Shown: piece after piece, positions 1 through 6,986 of the stretch | Position numbering within the stretch: position 1 is the first letter of the stretch | Layout of the letters: every line of letters begins with the position of its first letter | Assembly (NCBI GenBank): GCA_029939785.1 | Contig: JAOZSG010000143.1 | Span: 1 to 8,468 of the forward strand | DNA: 8,468 nt | Reading direction: 5' to 3' | From: Fidelibacterota bacterium | Lineage (GTDB): Bacteria; Fidelibacterota; UBA2242; JAFGTP01 | Translations under genes and position numbers: made by a program | The notes under the pieces: generated by a model | Seen by the model: only the letters and a program-made list of their open reading frames with translations | What the model was told of the DNA's origin: nothing | Database searches by the model: none

Positions 1-34
1 TGAAAATTGAAAATCAGATAGATAAAGCTTCGAG

Positions 35-65
35 CACCCTTCGACAGGCTCAGGATGACAGAGTG
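35..65. repeat. REP-like intergenic element
   Basis: This GC-richer stretch in an AT-rich background has the core CCTTCGACAGGCTCAGGATG. CCT (38-40) and AGG (46-48) can pair around TCGAC, and the element is bounded by CAC (35-37) and GTG (63-65). From memory, sequences of the type 'CCTTCGACAGGCTCAGGATGACA' are common scattered intergenic repeats in several bacterial phyla, but only one copy is visible here, so its repeat status is recall and not observation. It ends seven bases before the Shine-Dalgarno of the response regulator at 84. It therefore lies in that gene's leader or promoter region, or at the end of a gene outside the window. Confidence 0.5.
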
Positions 66-83
66 ATAAATAGGAAGTAGTAA

Positions 84-779
84 ATGCAAAATAAAATTTT
101 GATTATCGATGATGATGAAAAATTATTAGTTCGGCTACAAAGATACTTAGAAAAATTTGAATACAATGTTGATGTTGTTGCAAATCCGATAAAAGGTCTT
201 GAAATGGTTAGCGAATTATTACCGGATTTGATTATTCTGGATGTGATGCTCCCTGAGATTGATGGATTTGAAACATTACGTAAATTACGTAAAAAACATG
301 AAAAAATTCCTGTTATTATGCTTACAGCGAGAGGAGATGTGACAGAAAGAATTGTGGGGCTTGAACTTGGTGCAGATGATTACCTACCGAAACCATTTGA
401 ACCACGTGAACTTGTTGCCAGAATACAGACAGTATTACGCAGGATTAATCCTAGTAAAAAAGAGGATGAAAAAGAACTAATTCAGATTGGTCAATTGGAA
501 GTGAATTTTAGAAATCATCAGGTTCATTTAGGTGGTAATCTAATTGATATAACACATCTTGAGTTTCAATTACTAAGTGTTTTTATAGAAAATCGAGGTC
601 GAGTTCTTGATCGAAATTTTCTACTAGATAATTTACGTGGAATGGATTGGGAGAATTTCAATAGATCCGTAGATGTACTTATTAGCAGGCTCAGACAAAA
701 ATTGAAAGAAGATCCCAAAATTCCTAAGTATATTAAGACAGTTTGGGGCTCCGGCTATATGTTTTTAGAGGGAGAATAA
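84..779 (+). CDS. OmpR/PhoB-family two-component response regulator
   Basis: This is a 231-residue cytoplasmic DNA-binding regulator activated by phosphorylation, normal length for the family. The receiver domain covers about residues 3-118. It shows the acidic pocket D9-D11, phospho-acceptor D53 (in LDVMLPEIDG), switch threonine T81 (MLTARGD) and conserved K103 (LPKPFEPREL). The OmpR-type winged helix covers about 133-229, with recognition helix RSVDVLISRLRQKL and the closing wing TVWGSGYMF. These features predict a phospho-activated dimer binding tandem DNA half-sites. The ATG has a good Shine-Dalgarno (AGGAAG, 72-77, six bases upstream). The sensor kinase starts one base after the stop, so the two form an operon and are presumably cognate. 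The wing region resembles the RstA/CpxR branch, but the signal and regulon cannot be inferred. Confidence 0.96.
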   Translation: MQNKILIIDDDEKLLVRLQRYLEKFEYNVDVVANPIKGLEMVSELLPDLIILDVMLPEIDGFETLRKLRKKHEKIPVIMLTARGDVTERIVGLELGADDYLPKPFEPRELVARIQTVLRRINPSKKEDEKELIQIGQLEVNFRNHQVHLGGNLIDITHLEFQLLSVFIENRGRVLDRNFLLDNLRGMDWENFNRSVDVLISRLRQKLKEDPKIPKYIKTVWGSGYMFLEGE

Positions 780-780
780 A

Positions 781-2082
781 GTGGAATTTTATAAAATTCA
801 TAATTCAATATATACTAAAATAATTATTGTCCTTGGTGTTTCTTATCTTGTCTTTATGACCTTACAAATGCAAACTCATCGTTATATATTTAAGCAACAT
901 CATTTTAAGAAAATTCAACAAAGTACAAATAATTTATTGAAATATGCAATTGAGGATATTGGAGAACCGATTGATACAACTGTTGTAAAAAATATTGCAA
1001 AAAAATTGGATATTCAAATAAGAGTCATAACTCCCAAATATACTTATTCCACACCTGTTGATATGCGTGCTTTAAGACCTGAAAAAATAATTAATTATGG
1101 CGATAAAAGTTTGGATATCGGATTTGATAATGGACTTGTTGCAAATATTAATAAAAACGGAATAAAATACCAGTTTATTATGGAACGGAAAGAGGATAGT
1201 TTTGATTATGTAATTAGTATTTTTAGATTGATGATTGGTATTTATATTACTGTGCTTCTTATTGTAATCTATATTGCACTTCGTTTTATTTTTAAGCCAA
1301 TAGATATCCTTCATAAGGGAGTTAAAAAAATATCTGAAGGTAATTTGGATTATGAAATTAAATCTAATAGAAAAGATGAACTTGGAGAGTTAATAGATTC
1401 TTTTAATGGAATGAGAACTCATATTAAAAAAATGATTCAGGCACGAGAGCAATTATTGTTAGATGTAAGTCATGAATTGCGATCTCCTTTAACAAGAGTT
1501 AATGTCTCATTGGAATTAATGGATGATAGCGAAGATAAAAAGGATATTGAAAATGATATGAAAGAGATGGAATCAATGATTTTAGAACTTTTGGAAAGTG
1601 CAAAGTTGCAGAGTGAACACGGTGCACTTGAGTTGGAAAATATTAATATTATTGATTTATTGAACTCTGTTTACTATTACTATAAAAATGATTTACCTGG
1701 AATACACTTAAATAATATACCATCTGAAATAAATCTAAATGTTGATGCAGAGCGAATAAAAATATTAATGAAAAATATTATAAGTAATGCATTGAAATAT
1801 TCAGATTCAAAAGGAAAGCAAGTTGAAATTTCCATTGATAATAAAGCAGATTTTTGTTCAATAAATATAAAAGATTTTGGACAGGGAATACCAGAAGATG
1901 AAATTCCTTTTATATTCGAACCTTTTTATCGGGTAGATAAATCCAGAAACAAGAATACAGGTGGTTATGGACTTGGTATGAATCTTTGTAAGAAGATTAT
2001 GGATGCTCACAAGGGAAATATTGATATTGAGAGTGAACTCGGTGTTGGTACTACTGTAACTTTAAGATTTAATAAAAATTAA
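781..2082 (+). CDS. Membrane sensor histidine kinase (HAMP-HisKA-HATPase_c)
   Basis: This is a 433-residue inner-membrane kinase, probably the partner of the upstream regulator. TM1 spans about residues 12-30 and TM2 about 144-170. Between them lies a roughly 113-residue extracytoplasmic sensor region with no family I recognise. HAMP follows at about 168-222 (FKPIDIL, then DELGELIDSFN). The HisKA H-box is LLLDVSHELRSPLTR, with phospho-acceptor His231. The ATPase domain has the N-box with N336 (KNIISNALKYS), the G1 box DFGQGI (365-370), the F-box FEPFYR (379-384) and the G2 box GGYGLGM (394-400). All catalytic motifs are intact. The start is GTG, chosen because AGAGGGAG (767-774) lies correctly before it, overlapping the end of the regulator gene. 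The one-base gap to that stop suggests coupled translation. No clear terminator follows; only AT-only symmetry and a T run are seen near 2074-2089. Confidence 0.95.
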   Translation: MEFYKIHNSIYTKIIIVLGVSYLVFMTLQMQTHRYIFKQHHFKKIQQSTNNLLKYAIEDIGEPIDTTVVKNIAKKLDIQIRVITPKYTYSTPVDMRALRPEKIINYGDKSLDIGFDNGLVANINKNGIKYQFIMERKEDSFDYVISIFRLMIGIYITVLLIVIYIALRFIFKPIDILHKGVKKISEGNLDYEIKSNRKDELGELIDSFNGMRTHIKKMIQAREQLLLDVSHELRSPLTRVNVSLELMDDSEDKKDIENDMKEMESMILELLESAKLQSEHGALELENINIIDLLNSVYYYYKNDLPGIHLNNIPSEINLNVDAERIKILMKNIISNALKYSDSKGKQVEISIDNKADFCSINIKDFGQGIPEDEIPFIFEPFYRVDKSRNKNTGGYGLGMNLCKKIMDAHKGNIDIESELGVGTTVTLRFNKN

Positions 2083-2117
2083 TTTTTTTGTTGGAAAATA
2101 TAATTTGTTTCATTATG

Positions 2118-2146
2118 TTGCTTGATATTACGGAAATTGTTATAAA
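2118..2146 (+). promoter_or_regulatory. Candidate sigma70-type promoter for the LamG/T9SS gene
   Basis: TTGCTT (2118-2123) and TATAAA (2141-2146) are separated by exactly 17 bases. The -10 is extended by TGT at 2138-2140. This predicts transcription starting near 2153, with a leader of about 57 bases before the ATG at 2210. The -10 is a close match, but the -35 keeps only the TTG half. In very AT-rich DNA some matches arise by chance, and if the host is a true Bacteroidota its primary sigma factor prefers a different -7/-33 consensus. Confidence 0.4.
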
Positions 2147-2209
2147 AAATTAATTAATTAGACTTTAAGTTATTATTATTTCAAGAATTAATTTATAAAA
2201 GGAGAAATC

Positions 2210-3727
2210 ATGAAAAAATTGAAACTACTTTTAATTGTTCTCTTAATACTATCAATTATACCATTTGTTTATGGAAATGATGTACTCACTTTTGATGGTG
2301 ACGATGATTGTGTCGTATTTCCTTTAGCACCTGAAATGCATTTGCCCTTTGATAATTATACTGTATCTGTTTGGTTTAATATTAATGGTGATATTTTAAA
2401 TGACAATGATCATCATATAATATTTGAAACCGGTGGAGCTGCTAATGGTTTGAATATGTATATAAAAGATGGTGTATTATATGCAGGTGTTTGGTCAAGT
2501 TCTCACGGTTTTCCCGGTAAATGGGTTGAAACTCCAGTAATAGCAAATCATTGGTATCATGCTGCTCTTGTTTATCAGAGTGGAACTGTTGCAGGAGTCA
2601 CATTATATTTAGATGGAAGTAATGCGAATGTTGCAGATGTTCCTAATCTAGATTATCCAACAATAGCATGTCATCCTGATTGGGCTGGTATTGGTGCACA
2701 AATACATGCCACAAATCTACCTGATGGAGAGAGAGAAATATCCTATAAAAGTAATTTTTTTAAAGGAAGTATTGATGAACTTGTATTATTTAAATTAGCT
2801 TTAGATTCAGATGATATTGCAAAACTGGCAACTGTAAATCCGGATGATCCTGAAACGCCATTAGAATTAATTACTCATTTACGTAATCATGCAGGAAAAA
2901 TACGTTTTCCCAACATTATTGCTTATTATAGTATGAGTAACTTTTATAAAATATGGTCTTTAAGTCATTTATTTGGTTGGTTGTCAATAGAATTTTTAGA
3001 TAACGATCTGGATAATATTAATGAGAATGATGATCTTGTCACTGATTTTTTATCTATTGATAAATGGTGTAATATATGTTATGATGGTAAAATTTGTGGT
3101 AATCCTGAAAAAGATGATCAATCATTACCTGTTGAGTTTGCATCATTTGAAGCAGTTGTTAATAATGGTTCTGTAAAACTTACCTGGGAAACTGCATCAG
3201 AAACAAATAATGCAGGGTTTAATGTATATCGTTCAGTCAATGCTGAGGAAGGTTTTCATAGAATTAATCCCGAATTAATTAAAGGTGCTATAAGCAGTAC
3301 TACAAATAATAAATATTCCTTTATAGATACTGGAATTGAACCAAATGTAAAATATTCGTATATGATTGAAGATGTTGCTACAGATGGTGCGACAGCGAAA
3401 CATGAACCAATTGAAGCAGTTTATAAATCAGAAAAAATTGTAGTAGATAACTTTAAACTACATAAATGTTATCCAAATCCATTCAACCCATCAACAAATA
3501 TTAATTTTTCTATACCTCAAAAGGGAAAAGTTAAAATTGTTGTTTATGATATTAAAGGTCAATTAATTACTACTCTAATAAATAGAAATTATTCTGAAGG
3601 CCAGTACAGCGTAAAATGGAATGGAACAGATTCTAATAATAACAATGTAAGTGCAGGAGTCTATTTTTACAGAATGGAAACTGATAATGGTTATTCATAT
3701 ACTGAAAAGATGATTCTTACAAAATAG
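2210..3727 (+). CDS. Secreted LamG-fold protein with FN3-like module and T9SS sorting domain
   Basis: This 505-residue protein is predicted to be exported by Sec, then carried across the outer membrane by T9SS. The signal peptide is residues 1-22 (MKKLKLLL..., cleavage probably after VYG). A LamG/concanavalin-like jelly-roll fills about 24-205, with typical strands YTVSVWFN, HWYHAALVY, TLYLDG and GSIDELVLF. This fold usually binds carbohydrate or mediates adhesion. Residues 221-310 match nothing I know and contain C287, C290 and C296. An FN3-like module follows (about 307-408; LPVEFASFEA, SVKLTWETASETNNAGFNVYR). The last roughly 87 residues form the sorting domain, with YPNPFNPSTN (421-430), SAGVYFYR and terminal KMILTK. 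No catalytic motif is visible, so it is probably an adhesin or surface polysaccharide-binding protein. The ATG is supported by AAGGAG (2199-2204), five bases upstream. It appears to be transcribed alone and ends at a strong terminator. Confidence 0.88.
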   Translation: MKKLKLLLIVLLILSIIPFVYGNDVLTFDGDDDCVVFPLAPEMHLPFDNYTVSVWFNINGDILNDNDHHIIFETGGAANGLNMYIKDGVLYAGVWSSSHGFPGKWVETPVIANHWYHAALVYQSGTVAGVTLYLDGSNANVADVPNLDYPTIACHPDWAGIGAQIHATNLPDGEREISYKSNFFKGSIDELVLFKLALDSDDIAKLATVNPDDPETPLELITHLRNHAGKIRFPNIIAYYSMSNFYKIWSLSHLFGWLSIEFLDNDLDNINENDDLVTDFLSIDKWCNICYDGKICGNPEKDDQSLPVEFASFEAVVNNGSVKLTWETASETNNAGFNVYRSVNAEEGFHRINPELIKGAISSTTNNKYSFIDTGIEPNVKYSYMIEDVATDGATAKHEPIEAVYKSEKIVVDNFKLHKCYPNPFNPSTNINFSIPQKGKVKIVVYDIKGQLITTLINRNYSEGQYSVKWNGTDSNNNNVSAGVYFYRMETDNGYSYTEKMILTK

Positions 3728-3740
3728 AGGATTGGTAATA

Positions 3741-3786
3741 GGTAAAAAAAAATCCCGGTCATTGTGATACGGGATTTTTTTTTACC
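3741..3786. terminator. Bidirectional intrinsic terminator
   Basis: A perfect 17-bp inverted repeat (3741-3757 with 3770-3786) encloses a 12-base loop. The central stem is ATCCCG/CGGGAT, flanked by nine A on the left arm and nine T on the right arm. On either strand an RNA would form a GC-containing stem followed by a U run, so it can stop transcription from both sides. It begins 13 bases after the stop of the LamG/T9SS gene. It could also be a backstop for the convergent tldD-tldE operon, whose last gene ends at 4015. Confidence 0.9.
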
Positions 3787-3827
3787 ATATGTCACCCATG
3801 TCTTGAACCGTACCCCGGGTAAAAACA

Positions 3828-3859
3828 GAATATCCAATATCGAATAAGGAATTTCCAAT
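3828..3859. repeat. Short imperfect direct repeat, probable remnant of an interspersed repeat
   Basis: GAATATCCAAT (3828-3838) and GAATTTCCAAT (3849-3859) differ at one base and start 21 bases apart, joined by ATCGAATAAG. The second copy contains the small palindrome GGAATTTCC (3848-3856). From memory, similar 'AATATCCAATATCGAA' strings occur as dispersed intergenic repeats in other bacterial genomes; only this instance is visible here. The stretch lies in the convergent spacer and has no plausible coding content. Confidence 0.4.
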
Positions 3860-3954
3860 TATGAATGAAAAAAAGTTGCTTTCTCAGGATTGATTTGAGT
3901 TCGTAATGTGGGAGTTCAGTACTAAATATTAGTTAATGGGCTGCTAATGATTTT

Positions 3955-3990
3955 TCTTGTAGGACAACTTTATAAAGTTGTCCTACAAGA
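3955..3990. repeat. Perfect 36-bp palindrome, REP-like hairpin
   Basis: TCTTGTAGGACAACTT is followed by TATA and then by its exact reverse complement AAGTTGTCCTACAAGA, so all 36 bases are self-complementary. As RNA it gives a stem of about 16 bp with a four-base loop on either strand. It sits 24 bases beyond the tldE stop, so it would form at the 3' end of the tldD-tldE message. No T run follows on either strand (the minus strand continues AAAAATCATT), so it is not a textbook terminator. Possible roles are a mobile REP/MITE-type element, a stabilising 3' hairpin, or a protein-binding site. Confidence 0.75.
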
Positions 3991-4014
3991 GATTAATTTA
4001 AAAAGAAATTTACT

Positions 4015-5358
4015 TTATTTCCCGCTAATAGTCATTTCTTTTATTTTGAAAGTTGGTGCATCAGTACCACGAAGGAATTCCAGATCGTTACCAATCATTG
4101 TGATATTTTTCATCATATCTAAAATGTTGGATGCAACTGTAAATTCCTGAACAGGATGAGTTAGTTTTCCATCTTTTATCCAGATACCTTCAGCACCACG
4201 TGAGTAATCGCCAGTAATGTCATTTACGCCGGTCCAATGAACATTAGTCAGATATAGACCGTCTTTCACAGAACCGATTATTTCTTCAGGAGAATATTTT
4301 CCTTTTTTCATGTAGAAATTTGTGGTTGCAGGTGAAGGATTAGAACTCAAACCTCTTGATGCACTTCCTGTGGATTTCATTTTCAGTTTTTTTGCTGTAT
4401 ATGTATCCAACAGGTAGCTTTTTAAAACACCATTTACAATAACATTATTTACACGACTGGGAAGACCTTCATCATCAAATAGTCTTGAACCTAAACCATC
4501 GAGCATTAAGCCATCATCAACAAGATTCATTTCTGAAACAGCAACTTGTTCATTTAATTTATCCAGTAAAAAGGACTGTTTTCTATAAATAGCACTACCA
4601 AGGATTACATTTGCAATTTTACTTAGAAAATCACTACCAACCTGAGGATCAAAAACAACAGGAACATTTTGTGTATTCGGCTTAATTGCACCAAGTTTTC
4701 TTACAGTACGTTTTGCAGCAGTCACGCCAATACTGTCTAAATCTTCCAGTTGATTAAAAAAACGTTTTCCACTGTACCAATAATCTGTTTGTTTTACATC
4801 ATTCTCTTCAGCCATTAATGATAAGCTCAGGCTACATCTGGAAAATTTTTGTTCTCCATAAAAGCCTTTTGAGTTTGCAATAATCCATGTTGAAACAGAA
4901 TCACTCCATGAAGAACCGTCGGAATTGGTAATTCGTTTATCATATTCCATTCCGATTTTTTCCAGTTTTTTTATCAATGCTATTTTTTTGTCAGTTGTGA
5001 TTTTTGCAATTGCAGGATCGAATGAATTTAATTTTGCATTCGCTAAACCCATATTCCCTTTTTCTGGCAAACCAGCAAATTCATCAGCACCTGTTACGCC
5101 TGCCATTTCTACAGTTCTATTGATCAAATCATCAATAGTTTCTGTTCGGAAATCACTGGTTGATGTTATCGCAGTTTTTTGATTTTTTATTACTCTAATT
5201 CCAAGACCTTTTGGGCTCGATTGTGTAAGTTTTTCAATTTCACCTAATCGAACATCAATATTTGATCTGGTTGAACTTGAAATAACCACATCTACTTCAT
5301 CAGCACCTTTATGGAGTGCTTTTTTTATAATATATTCTGTAATTTGTTTTAATTCCAT
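4015..5358 (-). CDS. tldE: TldE/PmbA, non-catalytic subunit of the TldD-TldE metalloprotease
   Basis: This 447-residue protein is close in length to E. coli PmbA/TldE (about 450). In characterised systems TldE and TldD form a heterodimeric zinc protease that degrades unfolded peptides and matures some modified peptides such as microcin B17; TldE supplies no zinc ligands. Here the N-terminal domain covers about residues 1-115 (KGADEVDV, GLGIRVIK). The central and C-terminal parts carry SRLFDDEGLPSR (291-302), KYSPEEIIGSVKDGLY (354-369) and GDYSRGAEGIWI (383-394) with HPVQEFT. There is no HExxxH, as expected for this subunit. It has no signal peptide or membrane segment, so it should be cytoplasmic. 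The start is set by AAGGAAG (5370-5364), which overlaps the tldD stop codon five bases before the ATG. With only 11 bases between the genes, translation is probably coupled. Confidence 0.94.
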   Translation of the reverse strand: MELKQITEYIIKKALHKGADEVDVVISSSTRSNIDVRLGEIEKLTQSSPKGLGIRVIKNQKTAITSTSDFRTETIDDLINRTVEMAGVTGADEFAGLPEKGNMGLANAKLNSFDPAIAKITTDKKIALIKKLEKIGMEYDKRITNSDGSSWSDSVSTWIIANSKGFYGEQKFSRCSLSLSLMAEENDVKQTDYWYSGKRFFNQLEDLDSIGVTAAKRTVRKLGAIKPNTQNVPVVFDPQVGSDFLSKIANVILGSAIYRKQSFLLDKLNEQVAVSEMNLVDDGLMLDGLGSRLFDDEGLPSRVNNVIVNGVLKSYLLDTYTAKKLKMKSTGSASRGLSSNPSPATTNFYMKKGKYSPEEIIGSVKDGLYLTNVHWTGVNDITGDYSRGAEGIWIKDGKLTHPVQEFTVASNILDMMKNITMIGNDLEFLRGTDAPTFKIKEMTISGK

Positions 5359-5369
5359 GATCGCTTCCT

Positions 5370-6896
5370 TTATGAGTTTGTTCCGCCTACAGTAATTTCG
5401 CTAACTTTTGTGGTTGGTATTCCAACACTTACAGGTACTCTCTGTCCACTTTTTCCACAAGTCCATGAACCGGGTGAAATTGTCGGATCATTTGCAACCA
5501 TTGTAACTTTTCTCATAACTTCAGGACCATTTCCAATAAGTGTTACATCTTTTAATGGAGTTGTAAGTTTACCATTTTCGATGAGATATGCTTCATAAAC
5601 ACCAAAAGTAAAATCACCTTTAGTAATATCAACCTGACCTCCTCCAAAACGTTTTGCATAGATGCCATATTTAACAGAACCAATTACTTCTTCCGGTGAA
5701 TATTTTCCACCTCTCATAAAAGTATTTGTCATTCTAGGAATTGCTGGATGTTTATAAGATTGTTTTCTTCCGTTACCTGTAACAGGGAGATTCATTGCTT
5801 TAGCAGACATTTCATCATGCATATAACCTTTGAGAATTCCATTTTCAACAAGAACAGTTTCATGGGGAGAATTACCTTCATCATCAATATTAATTGAACC
5901 TCTGAGATCAGGATAATTTCCAGCATCAACAATTGTACAATGTTCAGAAGCAACTTTTTTACCAACTTTTCCTGCATAATTGGAGAGATCTTTTCTATTA
6001 AAATCCGCTTCTAATCCATGACCAACTGCTTCATGTAATAATACTCCACTTTCTCCGGGTCCGAGTACAACAACCTGAGGGCCTGGAGGAGCTGCGACTG
6101 CATCAAGGTTTTTAACAGCAATTTCTGCACCTTCACGAGCTATATACTCCGGAGTATTTGTAGGAATATCAAAAAAGTCCAACCCCATACGTCCGGCTCT
6201 TCTTGATCCTGCTCCCTGCATTTTATCACCATCTTTTGTTACAACACTTGTTTGAAAAATTACCATTGGTTGAATATCTGTGAAATATTTCCCATTAGAA
6301 TCGAAATACATTAGATGACGCATTTGATCCATATAGAAAACTGTACTTTTAATAACTTTGGGGCTAAAACTTTTTGCGGCTTTATTTGCCCGTTTAATAA
6401 TTTTTAGTTTGCTTTGCAAATCAATATCTACTGCCAGGTTATCAATCTTATATAGGTTTTTTTTAGTAACTGCATTGATTGCAGCTACATTAACTTTTTG
6501 GGGTGTTGTAGCAATAAATGAAGCTGTTTTTGCAGCTTCTTTTAATTTCTCCATTGAAAGGTCATCTGTGTGTGCATACCCAACTTGTTCACCTTTTACT
6601 ACCCTGACTCCCATACCAAGCGTTACGTTTCTTGTAGCATTTTTTACAATATCTTCTTCCATTTGAAGTGTGGAATTAGTACTAAATTCAAAAAACAGAT
6701 CGGCCTTATCGCCACCATTGGCAAGAGCAATGTTAATCAAATTTTTTAAATCTTCTTTTGAAACAGGAAATACTTGTGGCATAAGTAGTTCTCCTTTAGA
6801 TAAATTTTTTGAATTGCAGGCATTAAACCATAACGGTGCTGCAATTACACCGGTAGTAAGAACACTACCTGTCTTCATAAAATTACGCCTTTTCAT
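5370..6896 (-). CDS. tldD: TldD zinc metalloprotease subunit with N-terminal Tat signal
   Basis: This 508-residue protein is the catalytic half of the TldD-TldE protease. The zinc site is clear: HEAVGH at 288-293 (H288, E289, H293) plus C480 in GSWTCGKSGQ, matching the HExxxH...Cys arrangement known for TldD. Other family landmarks are GSINIDDEGN (333-342), KYSPEEVIGSVKYGIY (398-413) and the GGGQVDIT turn (418-425). Unlike E. coli TldD (about 481 residues), it has an extra N-terminus that reads as a Tat signal: KRRNFMK, a hydrophobic stretch of about residues 10-24, and then NAC27, a poor lipobox. The ATG at 6896 has GGAGG only four bases upstream. A second, well-placed start exists at Met39 (see the separate entry), and from there the protein is about 470 residues and aligns with a complete cytoplasmic TldD. 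It is first gene of an operon with tldE. Function is near certain; which start is used, and where the protein acts, is not. Confidence 0.95.
   Translation of the reverse strand: MKRRNFMKTGSVLTTGVIAAPLWFNACNSKNLSKGELLMPQVFPVSKEDLKNLINIALANGGDKADLFFEFSTNSTLQMEEDIVKNATRNVTLGMGVRVVKGEQVGYAHTDDLSMEKLKEAAKTASFIATTPQKVNVAAINAVTKKNLYKIDNLAVDIDLQSKLKIIKRANKAAKSFSPKVIKSTVFYMDQMRHLMYFDSNGKYFTDIQPMVIFQTSVVTKDGDKMQGAGSRRAGRMGLDFFDIPTNTPEYIAREGAEIAVKNLDAVAAPPGPQVVVLGPGESGVLLHEAVGHGLEADFNRKDLSNYAGKVGKKVASEHCTIVDAGNYPDLRGSINIDDEGNSPHETVLVENGILKGYMHDEMSAKAMNLPVTGNGRKQSYKHPAIPRMTNTFMRGGKYSPEEVIGSVKYGIYAKRFGGGQVDITKGDFTFGVYEAYLIENGKLTTPLKDVTLIGNGPEVMRKVTMVANDPTISPGSWTCGKSGQRVPVSVGIPTTKVSEITVGGTNS
6780..6797 (-). 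promoter_or_regulatory. Internal Shine-Dalgarno and alternative start (Met39) of tldD
   Basis: Inside the tldD reading frame, AAAGGAG (6797-6791) is followed eight bases later by an in-frame ATG (6782-6780). This is a stronger and better spaced ribosome site than the one at the first ATG (GGAGG, four-base gap). Starting here removes the whole Tat signal and leaves MPQVFPVSKEDL..., where the conserved TldD fold begins. Either the short form is also made, or this is the ancestral start to which a signal sequence was added. Confidence 0.5.
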
Positions 6897-6906
6897 TTTT
6901 CCTCCG

Positions 6907-6912
6907 ATTATA
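6907..6912 (-). promoter_or_regulatory. Possible -10 element upstream of tldD
   Basis: On the minus strand TATAAT (6912-6907) is a perfect -10 hexamer, but no acceptable -35 lies 16-18 bases upstream (CTCTTT at 17). A transcript from it would begin near 6900, leaving out the Shine-Dalgarno of the first tldD ATG and favouring the internal Met39 start. An alternative weak -10, TATTAA with an upstream TG, lies at 6927-6922. Chance matches are likely in this AT-rich spacer. Confidence 0.2.
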
Positions 6913-6986
6913 TAATTTTTTTTAATAACAAAGAGCTGAAATTTAAAAAATATTCGGTAGAATAAAAAAATAATTATGCTTTATGA

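Noticed and set aside
1072..1314. 80-codon minus-strand open frame inside the histidine kinase gene
   Set aside because: It is antisense to a gene with intact motifs, has a low-complexity Asn/Lys/Ile composition, and no ribosome site or domain.
2074..2089. AAAAATTAATTTTT symmetry followed by T at the end of the histidine kinase gene, as a terminator
   Set aside because: The stem has no G or C and would be too weak; it is expected by chance in this base composition.
3947..4150. 67-codon plus-strand frame across the palindrome and the end of tldE
   Set aside because: It reads through the 36-bp palindrome into the antisense strand of tldE; the hydrophobic look comes from AT-rich antisense codons.
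4925..5182. 85-codon plus-strand frame within tldE
   Set aside because: It is antisense to conserved tldE coding sequence and has no family resemblance.
5792..5977. 61-codon minus-strand frame overlapping tldD in another frame
   Set aside because: It is an out-of-frame shadow of the conserved tldD C-terminal half, Leu/Lys/Met-rich with no motif.
6358..6915. Two plus-strand frames (102 and 81 codons) opposite the start of tldD
   Set aside because: Both are mirror frames of tldD; the second covers the antisense of the Tat signal and internal start and has no credible ribosome site.
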